This document shows positions 8,201 through 20,200 of a DNA stretch of 22,611 nt, in pieces. This DNA comes from CAYFZO01 sp964347615 (GTDB lineage Bacteria; Pseudomonadota; Gammaproteobacteria; Poriferisulfidales; Oxydemutatoraceae), in contig CAYFZO010000027.1 in the NCBI GenBank assembly GCA_964347615.1, forward strand, positions 1-22,611, written 5' to 3'. Positions within the stretch are counted from its first letter, which is position 1. Each line of letters opens with the position of its first letter. Under the pieces are notes generated by a model, which was not told where the DNA came from, made no database searches, and worked only from the letters and a program-made list of their open reading frames with translations. The position numbers were made by a program, and so were the translations under genes.

Positions 8201-11200
8201 CGCCCGGCGTCCCGTCCGCCATCACCGACACCTGCGCTGTCAAACCCTCTGCCGCCGTCGTTGACACCGTCACCGCCTCGCGCGACCCGTCCGCATCCAG
8301 CACGACTTCATACTGCGTACTCCCGGCGTCGAAACTGAAGCCCTCCCCTGAAATCATCAGCGTCACCGTCACCATTCGGTCGGCAACCAAAGGCTCACTC
8401 GTCCTCACCTCAAACTCCGTGCTGCGACCCCGCTGAATCTCCACCACGTCCGGATCGAAAACCAGCTCCACCGATTGCAATACCTCAATCGGCAACGTCG
8501 TCGCTTCCGCGTCACCTGCCAACTCGACACCGCTCACCGCCATCACGCTCAACTCCCCGATGGAAATCGCGCCAGTCGAAGCCATCACCGTTACTCCTGC
8601 CGTCACGCTGACTGCGTCCAAACTCACTTCCAGGTTCGGCGTGTCGTCTTGCAGAGTCAATCCGCCGCCGGAGACCGACACCTCGAACACCGCCGTCTGG
8701 TTCCCCGACAGCGTGAAGTCGGTCAGGCTCAACTCCACTACCCTGCTCTCTCCAAGACCCAGCGACAAGGTATCCCCGATCTCGTCGCCTTCGGGCCTCA
8801 ATCCGAGGGTCACCTGAGGCAGCGTCACCTCGAGCGTCGCCTCGGAGCGATCGTCGATGACCACGCCCAATCCCTCGGAGGCATCCACCTCCATCGAGGT
8901 GACACGGGCGCTGCTTTCGATTACCGCTTCCGCCGACGCGAACACCTCGACGTCAACGCTTTGCTGGGTTTCTCCCAAGCTCACGTCCGTAAACAATGAA
9001 CCATCGGCAAAACTCAAACCTGCGTCAGCCGGCGCTATCGTCAACTGCACCGTCACCGACTGCCCCGCAGCCAATTGCGGAAAGGTTCCCACGCGGAACA
9101 TCGTGCGGCTGCCTTGCTGAACTTCGACCTGCTGCGGAGAAAACACCACCGCGACTTCGCGCGCAACTTCGGTTGCGACGTCAAGCGACGGCACCTCGCC
9201 GACAACGGCGACGTTTTCACCCACGCCCGACGCGGATATCCCCATCGCCAAATCCAAGTCCGGGGTCGACGTGCTCACGCTGACCCGGGCGCTTGAGTTC
9301 TCCGCCGAAGTCAAAACCAGCGTGTTCCCCCCGATCAACTCCGAACCAGCCACAGACAAGCCCTCGGCAACGCTCAACGTCACCGTCACCCGTTCGTCCC
9401 CTACAAGCGTCGGAGACGTCGCCACCGTGATTTCAGTTGAATCTCCCGCCGTGATCGTAATCATCTCCACCGCTTGACCCGCGTGGTCTGAAAGCGACAG
9501 CTCCACGCCGCGCACGACCTCGACCGTCAGAGGCATGAACGACACCTCCGCGTTCCCGATTGACGTGCCCGACCCCTCAGCAGCCATGACTTCCCCCGAA
9601 ACCGTCTCGGGGTCCGCGGTCACCGTCACGTCCACTGCCGTCACTTCCGAACTCAACGTTGCCCTATCAGGACTCACGCCAAGATTACCGGCACCTGAGG
9701 TCAACTCCAACACCAACTCTTCCTCGCCTCCCAACACAGGCGCCACGCTCAGCGAGACTTCCGCCGAATCCGTCGAAGCCGCCGCACCGCCGCGAACCAG
9801 CCTCACCATGCTCGGCTCAAACGAAACCGCCAATTGACGCGGCGACACCGACACCGGCAACTGCGTCCTGCCGACCAACTCCGCGCCGCTAGCCGCCGAC
9901 ACCATCAGGTTCCCGGATTCCGCAGCGCTGCGCGACGCACTTACCTGCACCGTCGCCAACTGCATCACCCCGGTTAGCGTCACGCGCGACCGGTTCACTT
10001 CCAGCCCCTCGCCGTCCACCGAAACGTTGAGCACTATCTCCTGATCTCCGGCCAGCGAATAATCCGCCAGACTCAACGTCACCGACGCTTCGCCGCCCGA
10101 CGGCAACCGCAATTCATCGGCGGGAGAAAACGACACCTCAACCATCGGAAGCGTCGCTTGCAAACTTAAACTCGGCAGCGGCGCCAAATCAACGCCCGGC
10201 GTCCCGTCCGCCATCACCGACACCTGCGCCGTCAAACCTTCTGCCGCCATCGCTGCCACCCTCACCGTCTCGCTCGACTTGCCCGCGTCCAGCACGACTT
10301 CATACTGCGTGCTCCCGGCATCGAAGCTGAAGCCCTCCTCTGAAATCACCAGCGTCACCGTCGTCCTGCGATCCGCAACCAGCGGCGTAATCACAACCTT
10401 GAACTGCGCGCTGCGACCCCGCTGAATCTCCACCGTTGCCGGCTCGAAACTCAACGACACCGATTGCAGCACCTCGATCGGCAACGTCGCCGTCTCCATA
10501 TCGCCTGCCAACTCGACGCCGCTGACCGGCCTGACCACCAGACGCCCGACCGACGCCGCATCGTCCGAAGCCATGACCGATATCGGCTTCGTATCCTCGC
10601 CCACGGCAAAAGACACCTGAATCATCTGCGCGCCACCTTCCAGCGTCAGCCCTTCACCTTCGACCGACACCGCGAACTCCGCCACTTGGTTCCCCGACAG
10701 CGTGAATCCGGTCAGGCTCAACTCCACTGCCCTGCTCTCTCCAAGACCCAGCGACAAGGTATCCCCAATCTCGTCGCCCTCGGGCCTCAATCCGAGAGTC
10801 ACCTGAGGCGCCGTCACCTCGAGCGTCGCCTCGGAGCGACCGTCGATGACCACGCTCAATCCCACGGAGGCATCCACCTCCATCGAGCTAACACGAGCGC
10901 TGCCTCCAATCTCCGCTTCCGCCGACGCGAACACCTCGACGTCAACGCTTTGCTCGGTTTCTCCCAAGTTCACGTCCATGGACGGTGAACCGCCGGCAAA
11001 ACTCAAACCTGCGTCAGCCGGCGCTATCGTCAACTGCACCATCACCGACTGCCCCGCAGCCAATTGCGGGTCGGTCTCCACTCGGAACATCGCGCTGTGG
11101 CCTTGCTGAACTTCGACCTGCTGCGGAGAAAGCACCACCGCGACTTCACCCGCAACTTCGGTTACAACTCGAAGCGACGTCGACTCGCCGACAACGCCGA

Positions 11201-14200
11201 CGTTTTCACCCACGCCCGACGCGGATATCCCCATTGCCAAATCCAAGTCCGGAGTCGACGTGCTCACGCTGACCCGGGCGCTTGAGTTCTCCGCCGAAGT
11301 CAAAACCAGCGTGTTCCCCCCGATCAACTCTGAACCAGCCACAGACAAGCCCTCGGCAACGCTCAACGTCACCGTCACCCGTTCGTCCCCTTCAAGCGCC
11401 GGCTCCGTCGCCACCGTGATTTCGGCTGACTCTCCCGCCGTGATCGTAATCATCTCCACCGCTTGACCCGTGTGGTCTGAAAGCGACAGCTCCACGCCGC
11501 GCACCACCTCGACCGTCAGAGGCATGAACGACACCTCCGCGTGCCCGATCGAACTGTCCGACCCCTCAGCAGCCATGACTTCCCCTGAACCCGCCGCGGA
11601 GGCGGTCACCGTTACTTCCACCGCCGTCACTTCCGAACTCAACGTCGCCTCATCGGGACTCACGCCAAGATTGCCGGCAACGCCTGAGGTCAACTCCAGC
11701 ACCAACTCTTCCTCGCCTTCCAACGCAGGCGCCACGTTCAGCGAGACTTCCGTCGAAACCGTCTCAGCCGCCGCGCCGCCGCGAACCAGCCTCACCATGC
11801 TCGGCTCGAACGAAACCGCCAATTGACGCGCCGACACCGACACCGGCAACTGCGTATCGCCGACCAACTCCGCGCCGCTAACCGCCGATACCATCAGGTT
11901 TCCGGATTCCACTCGGCGTGACGCACTTACCTGCACCGTCGCCGTCGGCGACGTCGCGGTCAAGGTCACATTCAGCGGGGCTACTTCCAGCCCATCGTCA
12001 TCCGCCGAAACGCCGAGCACTATCATCTGATCTCCAGCCAGCGAATAATCCGCCAGACTCAACGTCACCGACGCTTCGCCGCCCGACGGCAGCTGCAATT
12101 CAGTGGCGGGAGAGAACACCACCTCAACCATCGGAAGCGTCGCTTGCAAATTTAAACTCGGCGGCAAACTCGGCGGCGGCGTCAAATCAACGCCCGAGGT
12201 CACCATCACGTCCACCGACACCTGCGCCGTCAAGCCTTCTGCCGCCGTCGTTGACACCGTCACCGTCTCGCTCGACTTGCCCGCGTCGAACACGATTTCG
12301 TGCTGCATACTCCCGGCGTCGAAGAAACTGAAGCCCTCCTCTGAAATCGCCAGCGTCACCGTCACCATTCGGTCGGCAACCAAAGGCTCGTTCGTCCTCA
12401 CCTCAAACTCCGTGCTGCGACCCCGCTGAATCTCCACCACGTCCGGATCGAAAACCAGCGACACCGATTGCAACACGCTGATCGGCAACGTCATCGTTTC
12501 CGCCTCGACACCGCTCACCGCCCTCACGCTCAACTCTCCGGCAGAACCCGCGCCATCCGAAGCCATCACCGTCACTTCCGCCGTCGTGTTGACTGCGTCC
12601 AAACTCACTTCCAGGTTCGGCGTGCCGCCTTCCAGACTCAATCCGTCGCCGGAGACCGACACCTCGAACACCGCCCTTTGGTTCCCCGACAACGTGAAGT
12701 CGGTCAGGCTCAACCCCACTGCCTTGCTTTCGCCCAGATTCAGTTCCAAAACGTCGGCGGGCATGAAGCCGAGGGTCACCTCAGGCGTCGTCACCTCGAG
12801 CGTCGCCTCGGAGCGAGCGTCGGTAATCACGTCCAATCCAAAGGAGGCATCCACCCTCATCGAGGTGACACGGGCACTGCTTCCGATTTCCACTTCCGCC
12901 GACGCGAACACCTCGACGTCAACGCTTTGCTGGGTTTCTCCCACCAAGCTCACGTCCATGGACGGTGAACCGCCGGCAAAACTCAAACCTGCGTCGGCCG
13001 GCACTATCGTCAGCCGCAACGTCGTCGCTTCATCCATCTCCAGCTGCGGGTCGGTCTCCACGCGGAACATCGTGCTGCTGCCTTGCTGAACTTCGACCTG
13101 CTGCGGAGAAAGCACCACCGTGACACTGCGCGAAAACTCGGTTGCGACGTCAAGCGACGGCGCCTCGCCGACAACGCCGACGTTTTCACCCACGCCCGAC
13201 GCGGATATCCCCATTGCCAAATCCAAGCCCGGCGTCAACGCGTTCACTCTGACCCGGGCGTTTGTCGAGTTCGCCGCCGAAGTCAAAACCAGCGTGTTCT
13301 CCCCGATCAACTCTGAACCAGCCACAGACAAGCCCTCGGCAACGCTCAATGTCACCGTCACCCGTTCGTCCCCCTCGAGCGCCGGCTCCGTCGTCACCGT
13401 GATTTCGGCTGACTCTCCCGCCACAATCGTAACCATCTCCTCGGAAAGCGACAGCGCCACGCCGCGCACGACGTCGACCGTCAGAGGCATGAACGACACC
13501 CCCGCGTGCCCGATCGAACTGTCCGACCCCTCAGCAGCCATGACTTCCCCCGAACCCGCCGCGGAGGCGGTCACCGTCACATCCACCGCCCTCACTTCCG
13601 AACTCAACGTCGCCTCATCGGGACTCACGCTAAGATTGCCGGCAACGCCTGAGGTCAACTCCAGCACCAACTCCTCGTCGCCTTCCAGCGCAGGCGCAAC
13701 ACTCACCCGGACTTCCGCCGAAGCCATCTCAGCCGCCGCGCCGCCACGAACCAGTCTCACCATGCTCGGCTCGAACGAAACCGCCAATTGGCGCGGCGAC
13801 ACCGACACCGACAACTGCGTCTCGCCGACCAACTCCACACCGCTCAACGCCGACACCACCAAGTTCCCGGATTCCACGCGGCGCGACGCGGTCACCCGCA
13901 CCGCCGCCGTCGGCGAGTCCTCGGTCAAGGTCACACTCGTCGGGGATACTGTCAGCCCCCCGTCATCCGCCGAAACGCCGAGCACTATCGCCTGATCTCC
14001 GGCCAGCGAATAATCCGCCAGACTCAACGTCACCGACGCTTCGCCGCCCGACGGCAACTGCAATACATCGTCGGGGGAGAACGCCACCTCAACCATCGGA
14101 AGCGTCGCTTGCAAACTCAAACTCGGCGGCAAACTCGGCGGCGGTGCCAAATCAACGCCCGGCGTCGCGTCCGTCACCACCGACACCTGCACCGCCAAAC

Positions 14201-17200
14201 CCTCTGCCGCCGTCGCTGCCACCGTCACCGTCTCGCTCGACTTGCCCGCGTCCAGCACGACTTCGTGCTGCGTACTCCCGGCGTCGAAGAAACTGAAGCC
14301 CTCCTCTGAAATCCTCAGCGCCACCGTCACCATTCGGTCGGCAATCAACGGCGGGCTGATTACTACCTCAAACTCCGTGCTGCGACCCCGCTGAATCTCC
14401 ACCAAATCCGGCTCGAAACTCAACGACACCGATTGCAATACCTCGATCGGCAACGTCGCCGTCCCCATATCGCCCGCCAACTCGACGCCGCCGACCGGCC
14501 TGACCACCAGACGCCCGACCGACGCCGCATCGGCCGAAGCCATGACCGATATCGACTTCGTATTCTCGCCCGCGGCAAAAGACACCCGAATCATCTGCAC
14601 GCCGCCTTCCAGCGTCAGCCCTTCGCCCTCGACCGACACCTCGAACTCCGCCACTTGGTTCCCCGACAGCGTGAACCCGGTCAGGCTCAACTCCACTGCC
14701 CTGCTTTCGCTCAGATTCAGTTCCAAAACGTCGGCGGGCGTGAAGCCGAGAGTGACCTGAGGTAACGTCACCTCAAGCGTCGCCTCGGAGCGAGCGTCGG
14801 TGACCACGCTCAATCCCACGGAGGCATCCACCACCATCGACGTAACACGAGCGCTGCTTCCGATTACCGCTTCCGCCGACGCGAACACCTCGACGTCAAC
14901 GCTCCGCTGGGTTTCTCCCAGACTCACGTCCGTAAACAATGAACCGCCGGCAAAACTCAAGCCTGCGTCAGCCGGCGCTATCGTCAAACGCACCATCACC
15001 GACTGCCCCGCAGCCAATTGCGGAAAGGTTTCCACGCGGAGCATCGTGCGACTGCCTTGCTGAACTTCGACCGGCTGCGGGGAAAGCACCACCGCGACTT
15101 CGCCCGAAACTTCGGTTATAACTCGAAGCGACGTCGACTCGCCGACAACGCCGACGTTTTCACCCACGCCCGACGCGGATATCCCCATTGCCAAATCCAA
15201 GTCCGGAGTCGACGTGCTCACGCTGACCCGGGCGCTTGAGTTCTCCGCCGAAGTCAAAACCAGCGTGTTCCCCCCGATCAACTCTGAACCAGCTACAGAC
15301 AAGCCCTCGGCAACGCTCAACGTCACCGTCACCCGTTCGTCCTCTTCAAGCGGCGGCTCCGTCGCCACCTTGATTTCGGTTGCCTCTCCTGCCGTGATCG
15401 TAATCATCTCCACCGCTTGACCTGCGTGGTCGGAAAGTAACAACTCCACGCCGCGCACGACCTCGACCGTCAGAGGCATGAACGACACCACCGCGTTCCC
15501 GATCGAAGTGCCCGTTCCTTCCAGTGCCACGACCTCCGCCGAAACCGTCGCAGGGCCCGCGGACACCGTCACGTCCACCGCCCTCACTTCCGAACTCAAC
15601 GTCGCCTCATCGGGATTCACGCCAAGGTTGCCCGCGCCTGAGGTCAACTCCAACACCAACTCTTCGTCGCCTTCCAACGCAGGCGCCACGCTCAGCGAGA
15701 CTACCGTCGAAACCATCTCAGCCGCCGCACCGCCGCGAACCAGCTTTACCATGCTCGGCTCGAACGAAACCGCCAATTGGCGCGCCGACACCACCACCGG
15801 CAACTGCGTCCTGCCGACCAACTCCGCGCCGCTAACCGCCGACACCATCAGATTTCCGGATTCCGCAGCGCTGCGCGACGCGGTCACCCGCACCGCCGCC
15901 ATCGGCGAGTCCTCGGTCAAGGTCACACTCGCCGGCGATACTGCCAGCCCCTCGCCCTCCGTCGAAACGTCGAGCACTATCGCCTGATCTCCGGTCAGCG
16001 AATAGTCCGCCAGACTCAACGTCACCGACGCTTCGCCGCCCGACGGCAACCGCAATTCAGCGGCGGGGGAGAATGCCACCTCAACCAGCGGAAGCGTCGC
16101 TTGCAAATTCAAGCTCGGCGGCACCAAAGCCTGAACGCCCGACGACGGGGTCACGTTCACCGACACCAACGCCATCAAGTTGATCGGCGCCGTCGCTGCC
16201 GCCGTCACCGTCTCGCGCGACTTGCCCGCGTCGAACGTGATTTCGTGCTGCACACTCCCGGCATCGAAGAAACTGAAACCCTCCTCTGAAATCCTCAGCG
16301 TCACCGTCACCATTCGGTCGGCAACCAAAGGCTCGCTCGTCCTCACCTCGAACTCCGTGCTGCGACCCCGCTGAATCAATACCAAATCCGGATCGAAACT
16401 CAACGACACCGGTTGCAACACCTCAACCGGCCAAGTCGCCGCTTGCGCACCGCCTGCCAACTCGACACCGCTATCGCTCACCACCCTCGCACTCAACTCT
16501 CCGACGGAAACCGCGCCAGTCGAAGCCATCACCGTTACTCCTGCCGTCGCGTTGTCTGCGTCCAAACTCACTGTGCCGCCTTGCAGACTCAATCCGTCGC
16601 CGGAGACCGACACCTCGAACTCCGCCGTTTGGTTCCCCGACAGCGTGAAGTCGGTCAGGCTCAACTCCACTGCCTTGCTCTCTCCAAGACCCAGCGACAA
16701 GGGATCCCCGATCTCGCCGCCCGCGGGCCTCAACCCGAGGGTCACCCGAGGCGTCGTCACCTCGAGCGTCGCCTCGGAGCGACCGTCGGTGTCCACGCCC
16801 AATCCAGAGGTGGCATCCAACGCCACCGAGGTGACACGAACGCTGTTTCCGACCACTGCTTCCGCCGACGCAAACGCCGCGACGTCAGCACTTGGCTGGG
16901 TTCCTCCCAGGCGCACGTCCGTAACCGATGAACTTTCGGCAAAACTCAAACCCCTGTCAGCCGGCGCTATCATCAGTCGCACCGTCACCGCTTGCTCCGC
17001 GCCCAGCGGCGGGTTGGTCGTCACGAGGAACATCGCGCTGCGGCCTTGCTGAACTTCGACCAGCCGCGGAGAAAGCACCACCACGGCTTCGTCCAAAAAC
17101 TCGGTTCTCATTCGAAGCGACGGCGGGTCGCCGACAACGCCGACGTTTTCACCCACGCCCGACACGGATATCCCAGGTGTCGGATTGGTCCGGCCAAAGC

Positions 17201-20200
17201 CCGCGAGCAACGCGTTCACTCTGACCCGGGTGCTTGAGTTCATCGCCGAAGTCAAAACCAGCATGTCCCCCCCGATCAACTCTGAGCCAATGCCTTCTAC
17301 GGACAAAACAGCAAAATCGGCAAGAACGTTTAACGTCACCGTCACCCGTTCGTCCCCTACAAGCGTTGGAGACGTCGCCACCGTGATTTCGGTTGACCTT
17401 CCCTCCGCGATCGCAAGCAACTCCACCGCTTGACCTTCATGATCTGAAAGCGACAACTCCACGCCGCGCACGACCTCGACCGTCAGAGGCGTGAACGACA
17501 CCTCCGCGTTCCCGATCGAAGTGCCTGACCCCTCAAAAGCCGCGACTTCCCCCGAACCCGCCGCGGAGGCGGTCACCGTCACATCCACCGCCCTCACTTC
17601 CGAACTCAACGTCGCCTCATCGGGGCTCACGCCAAGGTTGCCTGCACCTGAGGTCAGCCCCAGCACCAACTCCTCGTCGCCTTCCAGCACAGGCGCCACG
17701 CTCAGCGAGACTTCCGCCGAAGCCGTCTCAGCTGCCGCGCCGCCGCGAACCACCCTCACCATGCTCGGATCGAACGAAACCGCCAATTGACGCGGCGACA
17801 CCAGCACCGGCAACTGCGTATCGCCGACCAACTCCGCGCCGCTCAACGCCGACACCATCAGGTTTCCGGATTCCACGCGGCGCGACGCGCTCACCTGCAC
17901 CGTCGCCGTCGGCGACGTCGCGGTCAGGGTCGCATTCGGCGGGGATACTGTCAGCCCCCCGTCATCCGCCGAAACGTTAAGAACTATCTCCTGGTCTCCG
18001 GCCAATGGATAATTATCCAGACTCAACGTCACCGGTGCTTCGCCGCCCGACGGCAACCGCAATTCATCGGCGGGAGAAAATACCACCTCAACCAGCGGAA
18101 GCGTCGATCGCAATCTCAAACTCGGCAGCCCCCCAGCCTGAATACCCGAGGACCGGATCACGTTCACCGACACCACTGCCTCCACGTCCGCCGGTGCCGT
18201 CGTTGCCACCCTCACCGTCTCGCGCGAGTTGTCCATGCCGAACGCGATTTCATGCTGCTTGAGACCGGCGTCGCCGAAACTGAAGTCGTCCTCCTCAGAA
18301 ATCGTCAGCGTCACCGTCGTCTTGCGATCCGCAACCAGCGGCGGGTTAATTACCACCTCGAACTCCGTGCTGCGACCCCGCTGAATCTCCACCAAATTCG
18401 GAACGATCCTCACCGCCCCCTGGTGTTCTTGCAGCACCTCAATCGGCAGCGTCGCCGCTTCCGCGTCGCCAGCCAACTCGACACCGCTCAAAGCCCTCAC
18501 GCTCAACTCTCCGACGGAAAACGCGCTATCCGAAGCCATCACCGTTACTTCCGCCGTCACGTTGACTGTGCTCAAACTCACTTCCAGGCTCGGTGTGCCG
18601 CCTTGCAGAGTCAACCCGCCGCCGGAGACCGACACCTCGAACACTGCCGCCTGGTTCCCCGACAACGTGAAGTCGGTCAGGCTCAACTCCACTGCCTTGC
18701 TTTCGCTCAGATTCAGTTCCAAAACGTCGGCGGGCGTGAAGCCGAGGGTCACCTGAGGCGTCAACACCTCGAGCGTCGCCTCGGAGCGGTTGTCGATGAC
18801 CACACTCAATCCCACGGAGGCATCCACCTCCATCGAGGTAACACGAGCGATGCTTCCAATCTCCGCTTCCGCCGACGCGAACACCTCGACGTCAACGCTT
18901 CGCCGGGTTTCTCCCAAGCTCACTTCCACAAACGATGAATTGCCGGCAAAACTCAAACCTGCGTCAGCCGGCGCTATCGTCAACCGCACCATCACCGACT
19001 GCATCTCACCCAATTCCGGGAAAGTTGTTACGCTGAGCAGCCTGGTGCTGCCTTGTTGAACCTCGACCTGCTGCGGAGAAAGCACCACCGCGACCCTGCC
19101 CGAAAATGCGGTTACGACGCCAAGCGACGGCGACTCGCCGACAACGCCGACGTTTTCACCCTCGCCCGACGCGGATATCCCCATTGCCAAATTCAAGCCC
19201 GGGCTCGACGTGCTCACGCTGATCCGGGCACTTGTCGAGTTCTCCGCCGAAGTCAAAACCAGCACGTTGCCGTCGATCAATGCCGGACCATCGACGCTCG
19301 ACAAACTCAGGCGCGAGTCAACGCTCAACGTCACCGTCACCCGTTCGTCCCTTTCAAGCGACGGTTCCGTCGCCACCGTGAATTCGATTGACTCTCCCGC
19401 CGTAGTCATAACCATCTCCACCGCTTGACCTGCGTGGTCGGAAAGCGACAACTCCACGCCGCGTACGACTTCGACCATCAAAGGTTCCGACGTCCCCGAA
19501 TCCGATGTCGCCGACACCTCGCCCGACCCCGCTCCAGACGACGCTGTCACGGTTACACTCGCCGTGCTGCGCGCCTGATTCAGCATTACCGAATCCGGAC
19601 TCACTTCCAAGCCGTTGGTTGCACTCAAACCAACTCCCAACTCTTCGGAGCCTTGCAACTCACGCTCGGTTTTCAGAACCACCATCGTCGAAGCCGACTC
19701 TTCCGCCGCACCGCCACGCACCAGCCTTATCTCCGCCGGCTCGAAAACCACCCTGATGATGACGCGCACCCCCAACGTGGTGCTCGACACGAGCGCTCGG
19801 AGCGAGTCTTGGACGTCTTGCTCCACGTGCGCCATCAGACTTGAATCCCCGAGTGTCGCACCGAGATCCGCGGACAACCTGAACTCCGCGCTGGCATCAC
19901 CGACCCTCAAGGTTACAGTCGACGGTGCGTCGAGACCTTGATCCGGGGTCAAGGACACCTGCACCAGAGCTTCTCCGTCCAACGAGCTCGTATCCCCAAG
20001 AAGCGTCAAAGTCGCCGTCGAGAACGAACCCGCCGTCACGCTTGCCGACTCCAAACTCAACGACAAGGATAATCTCCGACCTGCGACTTTATGGTCGCTT
20101 TCGTCCTCAATGGCAGGCAAAGCCAGGTTCGCCGGACTGCCCCCAGCAGAAACAGCGGAGATTATCTGAGCGCGTCCGCGAACCAACGCGTCATCGGCAA

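Noticed and set aside
9240..15420. Tandem near-identical blocks as a mobile element or CRISPR array
   Set aside because: The repeats are in-frame protein modules with a period near 2 kb; there are no short repeats with unique spacers, no transposase and no terminal inverted repeats.
17787..18938. 383-residue open frame on the plus strand, and many similar ones across 5402-20531
   Set aside because: They lie wholly antisense to the giant gene, recur at the same place in each repeat unit, and have Arg/His/Pro/Ser-rich composition typical of reverse frames of GC-rich Ig-repeat coding DNA. They arise because TTA, CTA and TCA codons are rare in the real gene.
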